Source: Scytonematopsis contorta HA4267-MV1 (GTDB lineage: Bacteria > Cyanobacteriota > Cyanobacteriia > Cyanobacteriales > Nostocaceae). From it: a stretch of DNA of 64,000 nt. Made by a program: the position numbers and the translations under genes. The notes beneath the pieces are model-generated. The model was not told the origin of the DNA. It was given only the letters and a program-made list of their open reading frames with translations, and ran no database searches. The stretch spans positions 19,534 to 83,533 of the forward strand of contig JAHHIC010000081.1 in the NCBI GenBank assembly GCA_019359035.1, given 5' to 3'. Shown in pieces: positions 34,247-42,172 of the stretch; position 1 is the first letter of the stretch, and each line of letters begins with the position of its first letter.

Positions 34247-35998
34247 CTATTTGGGCTGAAACAAGTCATTTCCAATCCAGTTGATATGGTCGTCCACCAG
34301 TTGTGAAGGCATTATGCCAACAAAGTTCGCTGCATCATCAACACTTCCCTTACCGTTATACCGAGCTTGCATTGGGTAAGGAAAGATGGGTCGTGTCCTG
34401 ACAATTCGCTCATTGCTACTCGTTGTTCCGTTTGTCGAACTACTAAAGCCGTCTCCGGATGCATCGCCAGCCGTTTGGGATGCAATAATTTTATCGACCG
34501 GAGTACCTTTTTCAACCCATGCCACAATCGGGCTAAGCATATCAAAACGGCTCGGATTGGTTCCACCTAGGCAATGATACATCCCTGGAATCATGAAGAG
34601 TCGAGCGAATTGTTGTGTGGCTTTAAGACCTCCCATCGTGTCCTGAACTGCCTGGTAATAAGCTATTGTGCCCAAAGGTGGAATGGCTGAGTCTGACCAT
34701 CCGTGATGAAAGATTATTTTTCCACCGTGCTTGTAAAATGCTTTCAGATTTGGATTAGTGGCGTTGTAAACTTTACCTAATGGACGCAAACTATCAAATC
34801 CCTCAGCATTAAATTTCCAGTCTTTATAGGAGTAGGACGCAGGAGGACTTTTGGGAAATGCCAGATATTTCAAATAATTATCAGCAATACCAACAGTGAT
34901 TAAGCCCATTCCAGGCTTCTTCACACTCCAGCCTGTCCAGTCGAGTTCTGACCCTATAGTTTTAGCGCCAGGATAGAGAAGCTTGCCATTACCATCAACC
35001 ACGCCAGAATAAAGTTTTTTCACAACAGCGACTTGAGCAGCCGTTAAACAGTTCGACTGGTTGCGATTATTTGGACAACTTAAGGATTCTGGCTTAAAGG
35101 TGCAGACCCTTGGGTCGGTGATTTGCCCATCAACTAAACCATCCTTGCCATCGCAGTTCGCAATAGCAGCATCATGAAGAAGTGTCAGTTTATCTGACGT
35201 GAGAATGGCGTTGTCTTGTGGGTCAAGGTTAGTAATTGCGTTCCAGGTTTCGTATTCACCATTAAGTGGAGCTTGGATTGCAGCAGGAGCTCCAGCAATG
35301 ATACCGTTAAAGTCTTTGGGGTAGCGCTGTGCTTCCATAAGACCTTGTCGTCCACCATTAGAACATCCATGATAATAAGAATAACTGGGACTTTTTCCGT
35401 AAAAAGCGCTAATAATCGTCTTGGCAGCTAAAGCTGTAACATGTTCTGAACGATACCCGAAATCAGCACGAAGCTGTGGTTGGTCAAGTCCCCAAAGAGC
35501 GCTGCCTGCTCCCGTCTCACCACCTCCACCCACATGTCCGGAATTACTAAAAGCGACCGCAAAATTTCGCTTAAGTGCTTCCGTAGATTCAGGCAAAGCT
35601 GTCAAAACACCGCAATAACCGCCACATCCGGCCTGAAGGTAACGACGATTCCAATTTTTCGTAGGCAAGCGTACTTCAAACTGAACCTGTGGAGTGACAT
35701 ATCCTTTTACATCGCAGTACTCAGGATTTTGACTGCTAGAAGCAACAACTTGAGTGGAAAAAATTCCAGTGGGAGCATCAGGAATTCCTGAAAAATCGCG
35801 TTTGGCAAGAGCAACACAAGCTTCTGATTCCATCGGTCGCATTAGGTCTTGTGCGATATTAGAGACCGAATTGGGATAACTCTGGAGTAACCGAGCGCTG
35901 CTTTTTGACGGCAAGAATAACAATAACAGCACGCTCATCAACATTGTTGTGACCAGTAAGGCAACCCACAATGAGAATTGCCGTCTTCGGATTTTCAC
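34247..35998 (-). CDS. Tannase/feruloyl esterase family protein, exported
   Basis: The 583-residue protein starts with a long hydrophobic signal or anchor segment (WVALLVTTMLMSVLLLLFL). The esterase active site is GCSNGGRQGLMEAQRYP with the nucleophile Ser, the acid is in HHGWSDSAIPP and the His in MYHCLGG. The Cys residues beside Ser and His are those that form the CS-D-HC disulfide typical of this family. It should hydrolyse ester bonds of tannins or ferulic-type plant phenolics outside the cytoplasm. A GTG start at 35998 is supported by a GGAGG ribosome-binding site. It has no operon partner. Confidence 0.9.
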   Translation of the reverse strand: MKIRRRQFSLWVALLVTTMLMSVLLLLFLPSKSSARLLQSYPNSVSNIAQDLMRPMESEACVALAKRDFSGIPDAPTGIFSTQVVASSSQNPEYCDVKGYVTPQVQFEVRLPTKNWNRRYLQAGCGGYCGVLTALPESTEALKRNFAVAFSNSGHVGGGGETGAGSALWGLDQPQLRADFGYRSEHVTALAAKTIISAFYGKSPSYSYYHGCSNGGRQGLMEAQRYPKDFNGIIAGAPAAIQAPLNGEYETWNAITNLDPQDNAILTSDKLTLLHDAAIANCDGKDGLVDGQITDPRVCTFKPESLSCPNNRNQSNCLTAAQVAVVKKLYSGVVDGNGKLLYPGAKTIGSELDWTGWSVKKPGMGLITVGIADNYLKYLAFPKSPPASYSYKDWKFNAEGFDSLRPLGKVYNATNPNLKAFYKHGGKIIFHHGWSDSAIPPLGTIAYYQAVQDTMGGLKATQQFARLFMIPGMYHCLGGTNPSRFDMLSPIVAWVEKGTPVDKIIASQTAGDASGDGFSSSTNGTTSSNERIVRTRPIFPYPMQARYNGKGSVDDAANFVGIMPSQLVDDHINWIGNDLFQPK

Positions 35999-36184
35999 CT
36001 AAAACCCTCCAGGATGCTCCCAATATATCGGTGTAAGACCCAATCTCTAAACTAAGCATTAATATTTTAGCAGGTAATTTATAGGGAGATTACTTCACTC
36101 CAATGGAAGAAGCTAAAGTCATAGGTTTCCAACATTTAGCTTATAAGTTATAACTTATAACTTGTAAACCAAGAAGAGACGATT

Positions 36185-36742
36185 ATGTTGAAAGCAATAT
36201 TTTTACCTTTAGGATTAATCAGTCTGTGTTGTTTGATGGTAGGCTGTGGCAACAATACTCAACAAACTTCTAACCCAACAGAAGCGACAAGTACTCCAAC
36301 AGCAGCAGCAACAGTAGGTGCAAATGTAACCCCTACACCTACAGCGACTTCTAAAGCAACACCTTCTCCGACTGCGACGAAAAAACCAGCGACCAGCGGT
36401 AAGGTAGTTACCACCCCTTCTGGATTAAAATATGAAGAACTTAAGGTAGGTACTGGTGCGACACCAAAAGCAGGTCAAACAGTCTCAGTTCACTACACAG
36501 GTACTTTAGAAAATGGTACTAAATTCGATAGTTCTCGCGATAAAGGTGCTCCTTTCGAGTTTCCCATAGGTGCTGGACAAGTAATTAAAGGTTGGGACGA
36601 GGGCGTAATCACAATGAAGGTTGGTGGTCGTCGTAAGTTAATTATTCCCCCAGATTTAGGTTACGGGGCTGAAGGTGCTGGTGGTGTGATTCCCCCTAAC
36701 GCGACGCTGATTTTTGATGTCGAATTACTAGGGGTCAAATAA
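36185..36742 (+). CDS. FKBP-type peptidyl-prolyl isomerase lipoprotein
   Basis: A lipoprotein signal peptide ends with LMVGC (Cys21). A Thr/Pro/Ala-rich linker runs to about residue 75, then a single FKBP domain follows ([20 protein letters not shown] ... [17 protein letters not shown] ... [11 protein letters not shown] ... [11 protein letters not shown]). It catalyses proline cis-trans isomerisation and should sit on the periplasmic side of a membrane. The 185-residue length fits. A palindrome 19 bp after the stop may end the transcript. Confidence 0.95.
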   Translation: MLKAIFLPLGLISLCCLMVGCGNNTQQTSNPTEATSTPTAAATVGANVTPTPTATSKATPSPTATKKPATSGKVVTTPSGLKYEELKVGTGATPKAGQTVSVHYTGTLENGTKFDSSRDKGAPFEFPIGAGQVIKGWDEGVITMKVGGRRKLIIPPDLGYGAEGAGGVIPPNATLIFDVELLGVK

Positions 36743-36760
36743 ATTTTCCCATCTGTTCCC

Positions 36761-36790
36761 AGTAGAGACGCGATTAATCGCGTCTCTACT
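36761..36790. repeat. Perfect 30-bp palindrome (family TGTAGAGAC)
   Basis: Ends AGTAGAGAC/GTCTCTACT, core GCGATT/AATCGC, the same core as at 3555-3584 and 59441-59470. The outer pair is A/T instead of T/A, a compensated change. Directly downstream of the FKBP gene. Confidence 0.85.
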
Positions 36791-36974
36791 TAGGTAAATT
36801 ATTTAAAGTTTTTTTCAAGATTTGTTAACTTCTGGCGGTCGTTACTAGTCAAAATTGTTTTTGTCGTTGACTAACTCGTATTGTTAATTAGGTTCCGCAG
36901 CTCTGAAGCCCAAGCTCAAAGGCTACGTTAAGACCTAAAAATAGTAACTAAGAGTGGCTTTCTATACTCAACAC

Positions 36975-37604
36975 TTAGTTCTCAAAAATTGCCCCTCGTC
37001 GTTCAAATTCTAATTTATTATCTTCTGAAAGACCTGTATTCCAAGCGAAACGAGCATTTTGTATATTCGCTCCATTAAGGTCTGCACCACTGAGATTTGC
37101 TCCAACTAAATGGGCACCACTAAGATTTGCGTTACTTAAAAAAGCATCGCTCAGATTAACACCTACTAAATAAGCACCACTAAGGTTTGCTTCACGCAAG
37201 TCAGCACCCCGTAAAATAGCACCACTAAGATTAGCTTCCTGTAAATTAGTACCGCGCATTTCGGTACCGCGCATTATCGCAAGACTTAGATTTGCTTTGT
37301 GCAAGTCAGCACCATCCAGAGTTGCAAGGCTGAGATTAGCGTTAGAAAGATTAACATGCTCCAGATTCGCGTAACTCAAAAAGCTCCAACTCAAATTCGT
37401 ACCTGCTAAACAAGCACCCATTAGTTGAGCATCGTTAAGACGAACACAACTAAGGTCAGCACCGCTTAAGTTTATGCCGTTAAGTTCGGCACCACTAAGC
37501 TTACTGCCAGGAAATTCGCATTCCCCTGCTGCGTAACGTCCTAGAATTTCACTAAGACTTGATGGTATTGATGTGGAAGGAGGGTCACCATCAACTGGAT
37601 TCAT
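36975..37604 (-). CDS. Pentapeptide repeat protein
   Basis: The 209-residue protein is mostly tandem A(N/D)LSx repeats from about residue 38 to 190 (LSGADLNGANIQNARFA at the end), which fold into a quadrilateral beta-helix. Some pentapeptide proteins mimic DNA and inhibit gyrase; for most cyanobacterial ones the function is unknown. There is no signal peptide, so it is probably cytoplasmic. It is alone on the minus strand. Confidence 0.93.
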   Translation of the reverse strand: MNPVDGDPPSTSIPSSLSEILGRYAAGECEFPGSKLSGAELNGINLSGADLSCVRLNDAQLMGACLAGTNLSWSFLSYANLEHVNLSNANLSLATLDGADLHKANLSLAIMRGTEMRGTNLQEANLSGAILRGADLREANLSGAYLVGVNLSDAFLSNANLSGAHLVGANLSGADLNGANIQNARFAWNTGLSEDNKLEFERRGAIFEN

Positions 37605-38007
37605 TAGACGATTTATTTTTGACTACATATAGAGGATGCCCACAAATTTCGTAAAAATAACAGTGGTGTGGACACTTTATAAAACTGGCTGTAAATAGCG
37701 TGTAGTTTGTAACAAAATCTTTATTAAATACTTACATAAATTGTTGACACCTGGGTAAGCGTCATATCGTGGGGGTGTAGAAGAAGGCAGAGGGCAGAGG
37801 GAGGAGTAAGTCACAAACGTAATAAGTAATACACTCTGCTTTTTATTCCCCGGAGCCAACTTGGGTACAAACCCCACCAAGCCTAGCATTTGGTAGTTTT
37901 AAGACAGTGCTAAGCCCAGCCTATGCTGTATACTCTTTTACTTTTAATCCCTTCTTCCTTCTCTTTCCTTCTGCCCTCTGCCATCTGCCATCTACCTTCT
38001 TTTTGAC
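37605..38007. other. Intergenic stretch without a recognised gene
   Basis: The stretch contains low-complexity purine- and pyrimidine-rich blocks (GGCAGAGGGCAGAGGG near 37790 and the complementary type near 37975). A 70-codon minus-strand reading frame at 37677-37889 shows no coding-like composition. Confidence 0.5.
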
Positions 38008-38307
38008 TTATTCCTCAGGGGTCGATTCCGACTCTGGTTCCGACTCTGGTTCTGGCTCTGCTTCAACTTTGGGTTGAGGCTTAGGTGGTTTTGGTCCACG
38101 CACTAGGGCTGGATTGATTTGCTGTGGCTGTTTCGAGTCATCTCTGGAGGATGATTTTTTACCTTTACGCTCTCTTGGTGCAACATCGTCTAGTTTTAAA
38201 ACTTTACGAGTGGACTCAACAGGAGGTGGTGAATCTGAGCTTTGGGAATCATTTTCAGCGCTGGGTTGGGGCTGACGCTCAGATTTTTTAATTGGACGTT
38301 CTACCAT
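38008..38307 (-). CDS. Disordered hypothetical protein
   Basis: A 99-residue protein rich in Pro, Glu, Ser and Lys, with a conserved-looking centre (STRKVLKLDDVAPRERKGKK) and an acidic tail of EPEPESEP type. It is predicted to be unfolded. No domain is recognised. The defined centre and proper ATG suggest a real gene. Confidence 0.55.
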   Translation of the reverse strand: MVERPIKKSERQPQPSAENDSQSSDSPPPVESTRKVLKLDDVAPRERKGKKSSSRDDSKQPQQINPALVRGPKPPKPQPKVEAEPEPESEPESESTPEE

Positions 38308-38383
38308 TGTTAATATATGTAAATTTTTTTATATGATATATTATTGTTTTAGCAATTAACGAACTATTTCTTTCTTCTGCCGT

Positions 38384-38479
38384 GACACCTTAATTTACAA
38401 CAAGCGGGACACCTTAATTTACAACAAGCGGGACATCTTAATTTCCATTTCCAACAAGCGAGCGAGACGCTCGCACTAC
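38384..38479. repeat. 24-bp tandem repeats followed by GTAGTGC-family hairpin
   Basis: The unit GACACCTTAATTTACAAC plus AAGCGG occurs twice exactly (38384, 38408) and once altered (38432). It ends in a hairpin at 38458-38479 with stem GCGAGC/GCTCGC and the end GCACTAC. On the minus strand the TAG of this end is the stop codon of the gene at 38476-38928. Confidence 0.75.
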
Positions 38480-38928
38480 TGAGGTACTTTGTTCCATTTC
38501 CAAGAGGTTATTTTATAAGAAAAATAGACTGGCTGTGGCATAGAATCCAAATTTTTAGCATTTTCTAGAGGTGTAGCTCGGCCACTGGGTAATATGACGA
38601 AGTTTTGCGCGTAAATTTTGAGATTTAAGTTTTTGGAAAAGCGACAATCAAATGAGGCTACTCTAGCTTCAGGGAAAGAATTAGAATACTTACCCAATTT
38701 AGTTCCAGTACATTGGATTTGCTCAACACGTGTCTTAGTGGAACGCAAAGCGCTAGGTACTTGAGCAATCAACTGTTGGGATTGTGGAGACGGGTGAGTC
38801 GATGACAATAATTGATTTAAACTATAACTGTTGGCTGCAAAAGATGTTGGCGAAAAAGCCCATCCAATCATTGTTAAAGGCGTTGCAATAGTAATCGCTA
38901 ATTTACTTGATGTAATGATTTGCCTCAT
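38476..38928 (-). CDS. Exported hypothetical protein
   Basis: A 150-residue protein with a signal peptide (LAITIATPLTMIGWAFSPTS then FAA). The mature part has two Cys, in VEQIQCTGTKLGKY and VASFDCRFS, which may form a disulfide, and a C-terminal ISSWKW-like aromatic end (YKITSWKWNKVPQ). No family is recognised. Its stop codon is inside a palindromic repeat, so the C-terminus may have been altered by repeat insertion. Confidence 0.6.
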   Translation of the reverse strand: MRQIITSSKLAITIATPLTMIGWAFSPTSFAANSYSLNQLLSSTHPSPQSQQLIAQVPSALRSTKTRVEQIQCTGTKLGKYSNSFPEARVASFDCRFSKNLNLKIYAQNFVILPSGRATPLENAKNLDSMPQPVYFSYKITSWKWNKVPQ

Positions 38929-39035
38929 TTTAAAAACCTCTACCAGTTTTAAAATCGCATAGTTTTAAGTTATAGCCCTTACAAGACTCATGTTTAGTTT
39001 CTACACCTCCTAAATTAAAATTCCGGTTTTTTACT

Positions 39036-39839
39036 CTAAACTCTGTAAGTGTGAATTGATTTAAAGCTGTTACTAATTGCTGTTCTCATTAGCTTGATGA
39101 ACGCATTTCTAAGTGCCACAGCATAACGATTTTCCAGTTCTCCCATTTTACCCGACTGTAAAGACTGTTCGACAATATATTTAGTGCGAGCAAATCTCTG
39201 TAATTCGTACTGTTGAAAAGCTAATGTCGGATTGGTTTGTTCTTGTAAACATTTGCTAATAACCAGCGCATCTTCTAATGCCATACAAGCTCCCTGTCCT
39301 AAAGTTGGTAGCATTGGATGCGCTGCGTCTCCCAATAGTGTAATATTTTGCTGGCTCCAAGCTTGAACTGGTACACGGTCGTAAAGGTTAGTTTTTAGGA
39401 TATTGCTTTCATCCGTTGCGTCAATTAATTCTGGAATCGACGGGAACCAGTTCATAAATATCATCTCAAGTTCTTTTTTGCTAACCATCGTTGTATCTGA
39501 TTCTTTTTGGGGTGCTTTAACTGCTGCATACCAATACATTCGACTTTTACCCAACATCATAAAACCAAAACCTTTGCCTGCTCCCAAGTACTCGCGAATA
39601 TAGCTAGGACGATATCCATTAGGAATATAATCCGTTAGACCCCGGAAGGTAGTAAAGTTTCTATAAATTGGTGGACTTTCTCCAAATAATGCTGCACGTA
39701 CTCGCGACCTAAGTCCATCAGCACCAATTAATGCATCTCCTTCATCCGTCAACCCTGAGGTGAAATGAGCACGAACTTTGTCTCCGACTTGCTCAAATTG
39801 CTCGAAAGTTTGACCTAAAACAAATTTTTCTCTTGGAAC
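39036..39839 (-). pseudogene. FAD-dependent monooxygenase lacking its N-terminal FAD domain
   Basis: The frame matches the C-terminal two thirds of an aromatic-ring-hydroxylase-type monooxygenase: GDALIGADGLRSRVRAALFG, TTFRGLTDYIPNGY, and the FAD ribityl-binding NITLLGDAAHPMLPTLGQGA. Coding similarity continues upstream of the TTG at 39752 (REKFVLGQTFEQFEQVGDKV) and ends near 39839. The N-terminal GxGxxG Rossmann part (about 120 residues) is missing. Head to head with it lies a TetR gene that has also lost its 5' end. A deletion across both starts is the simplest explanation. Confidence 0.75.
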
Positions 39840-39845
39840 GTTCCA

Positions 39846-40364
39846 GAGGCAATTGCCGCAAAAACTGGTGTAGTAAAATCGATGATTTACTATTATTTTA
39901 AAGATAAAGAAGGTTTGTATCGAGCAGTGTTGGAACGGTCACACGCGGAATTATTGCAAACCAACCAACAGTTAGATTTAGAGCAGTTGTCACCAGAAGT
40001 CGCGTTGGAAAAGTTTTTAGTCGCGTTGTTAGACTGCGTATCTAGTAATCCAAAACTACCGATGATTATGTTCCACGAAGCAATACAAAATCAGGGACAG
40101 TATTACAAAAACGCCAGTTCATTATCTATTGATAAGACTTTGATAGCAATTTTAGAACTGGGGGTTAAGCAAGGGGTATTTCGTTCTCTTGACCCTTTGC
40201 AAACAGCTATTAACATTATGGGGACTTGCTTGTTCTACTTTATCGGTCATGGAAATATTAAACATCATACCCAAGGGAAGCGACCCTTGGGTAAAGCGAT
40301 GTTAGAGAAGCACACGACTGAGGCAATTGCATTTATTTTGGCTGGTGTGCGGCATAATTGCTAA
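39846..40364 (+). pseudogene. TetR family regulator lacking the first part of its HTH
   Basis: From 39846 the frame reads EAIAAKTGVVKSMIYYYF, the second half of a TetR HTH, then KDKEGLYRAVLERSHAELL and an all-helical ligand domain. The first ~35 residues, including helix 1 and the promoter, are missing. The ATG at 39882 would give a protein without DNA-binding function. The 3' end runs into a heptameric repeat that supplies the last residues and the stop. Confidence 0.75.
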
Positions 40365-40386
40365 TTGCTAATTGCTAATTGCTAAT
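40357..40386. repeat. Heptameric tandem repeat (ATTGCTA)n
   Basis: Slightly more than four units of 7 bp, beginning inside the last codons of the TetR remnant and running past its stop. Confidence 0.8.
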
Positions 40387-40434
40387 CACTATCAGTTTTG
40401 AGTTTGGCTTCCTACTCCCCACTCCCCACTCCCC

Positions 40435-40604
40435 TTACTTAGCGGGATTTTGAGGAACAGTCCAGTAGTAAATAGTATGTTCGCGCTCTGGTCTTTTTAC
40501 TTTCACTGTTCGTTTGGGTTGCTATCCTTTAATGTCGAAGTCATGGGAAACGATGCGAGTTCCGGGTTTGAGTTGGCTTAATAATTTGGGTCGCAGTTTG
40601 TATA
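40435..40604 (-). pseudogene. C-terminal remnant of a SAM-dependent methyltransferase
   Basis: Translating the minus strand gives LRPKLLSQLKPGTRIVSHDF then DIKG-stop-QPKRTVKV and, further on, EHTIYYWTVPQNPAK and a stop. The pattern KLRPKLL-x-x-LKPGTRIVSH-x-FD-x-GDW-x-P is that of a class I methyltransferase widespread in bacteria. The internal TAG stands where the family has Trp, a single-base change from TGG. The 5' part is cut off by a repeat (40608-40635). Confidence 0.6.
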
Positions 40605-40689
40605 TAATAGGGCGGGGCTTGCGATGCCCACCCCACAAGAATTATATAATTTGAAATTATGCAGTTTAAATGTGTTTTAGTTTATTAGT

Positions 40690-40809
40690 TTAAACTTCAA
40701 TTTTATAGTTCAACTGATGCTCATCACCAGTTAAACCTCTGAATCCCCAATTATGTTTAGGAGTTATAAACATATTTTTAGATGCAGATAGTATGCTTGG
40801 GTCTGCTTT
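40690..40809 (-). other. Possible coding remnant of unknown family
   Basis: One minus-strand frame between two stops reads KADPSILSASKNMFITPKHN, then WGFRGLTGDEHQLNYKIEV. The composition looks like real protein, but it is too short for a gene and has no ribosome-binding site before its only ATG (40773). I take it as a piece of a lost gene; the family is not recognised. The rest of the 40620-40940 gap shows nothing. Confidence 0.3.
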
Positions 40810-40942
40810 TTACTATACTACCTAGACGGTTGGCTCATCGATGTAAAATTATCGTCTGGATAGTATATTTTTAAAGAAGCAGCAAAAATTTTTAGCTCAA
40901 TTGTAGTTTTAGTATTTTTAATAGATATATTTTTTACCTATT

Positions 40943-42013
40943 ATGCAAAAAGCTTTCAGTAAGATTCCTTCAGAAATTCGAGTGGCGTTATTTTTCCCCG
41001 CAGTATTTCTCAATGGATGGCTATTAATTATACTGTTGCAGCAAATGCAACCCTTGGTCACTATAGTTATTGTGGCTGCTTTATTTGCATTTTTGTTGGA
41101 ATACCCAGTTCGGTTTCTGCGAAATCTAGGGTTGCGGCAAGTATTCGCAGTTGGGATAGTTTTGATAGTAGCGCTAGTAATTTTAACTATAATAGCGTTG
41201 ACTCTCGTTCCTGTAATTTTGCAACAGGCAAACGATTTAATTACCAATTTACCTACATTCATTAAGGTACTTAATCAAGAACTTGCTTCTTTGGATGCTT
41301 GGGTGGAAGCTCGACAGCTACCAATCAGCCTTGATGGAATTACTGCTCAATTTACCGGACAATTGGCAGGACAAGCGCAAAAGCTAGCCAGCCAAGCATT
41401 AAATGTTGCGTTTGAAACTATAGGTGGTATTACTAGTATTATCTTAGTTTTAGTGTTTACGGTTGTACTGACTTTTAGTGGTGAACAGGTTTTTAATGGC
41501 TTGCTAAGTTGGTTGCCTGAATGGTGGAAACAGCAAGTACAACTTTCTCTAAGGAAAACCTTTGAGAGTTTTATAACAGGTCAATTTATTGTTGCCAGCA
41601 TTGGGACGGTGTTGCAAACGACTGCATTTCTTTTTATGCAAGTGCCTTTTGGTTTGCTTTTTGGAGTGGGAATCGGTGTCATGAGTTTGATACCTTTAGG
41701 AGGAGCAATTACCATTACGGTGCTAGGAATAGTACTCACTCTGCAAAATTTTTGGTTAGGTATTAAAGTTTTGATTGTCACTGTTATATTGGGTCAAATA
41801 AATGAAACATTAATTGCACCTCGTGTTCTCAGTGATTTGGTAGGCTTAAATCTTTTTTGGGTATTAATTTCTCTACTTTTAGGTGCAAGGTTTGGTGGAC
41901 CACTTGGGTTATTTTTAGCTGTACCACTCGCTAGTTTTATCAAAATTTTGGCAGATAGAATTAAAGATTCAAAAATTGAGAAACAAGAACTAGTTGTGTC
42001 TGGAAAGACTTAA
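40943..42013 (+). CDS. AI-2E family permease
   Basis: The 356-residue integral membrane protein has about eight helices. The characteristic AI-2E features are the N-terminal pair of helices with LEYPVRFLRNLGLRQ, a soluble middle loop (ITNLPTFIKVLNQELASLDA), FITGQFIVASIGTVLQ, and the C-terminal PRVLSDLVGLNLFWVLISLL. The family includes exporters of AI-2 and Na+/H+ antiporters, so the substrate is open. It is a single gene preceded by a decayed region. Confidence 0.9.
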   Translation: MQKAFSKIPSEIRVALFFPAVFLNGWLLIILLQQMQPLVTIVIVAALFAFLLEYPVRFLRNLGLRQVFAVGIVLIVALVILTIIALTLVPVILQQANDLITNLPTFIKVLNQELASLDAWVEARQLPISLDGITAQFTGQLAGQAQKLASQALNVAFETIGGITSIILVLVFTVVLTFSGEQVFNGLLSWLPEWWKQQVQLSLRKTFESFITGQFIVASIGTVLQTTAFLFMQVPFGLLFGVGIGVMSLIPLGGAITITVLGIVLTLQNFWLGIKVLIVTVILGQINETLIAPRVLSDLVGLNLFWVLISLLLGARFGGPLGLFLAVPLASFIKILADRIKDSKIEKQELVVSGKT

Positions 42014-42172
42014 TTTTAAGCTCTCCAGTTTATCTCAAACATGTTTCCAAGGTCTACAAAACTCTATAACAGTTACCTAGTCGAATGAAGCCAGCAATTA
42101 AATAAAAATTTGCTTATTGCATAGTTTTAAGTAGGTTTAATTTACCCCTGTATTGTATACCCAAACAAAATT

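Noticed and set aside
37677..37889. 70-codon minus-strand reading frame
   Set aside because: Consists largely of repeat-like and purine-rich DNA; no ribosome-binding site and no recognisable protein pattern.
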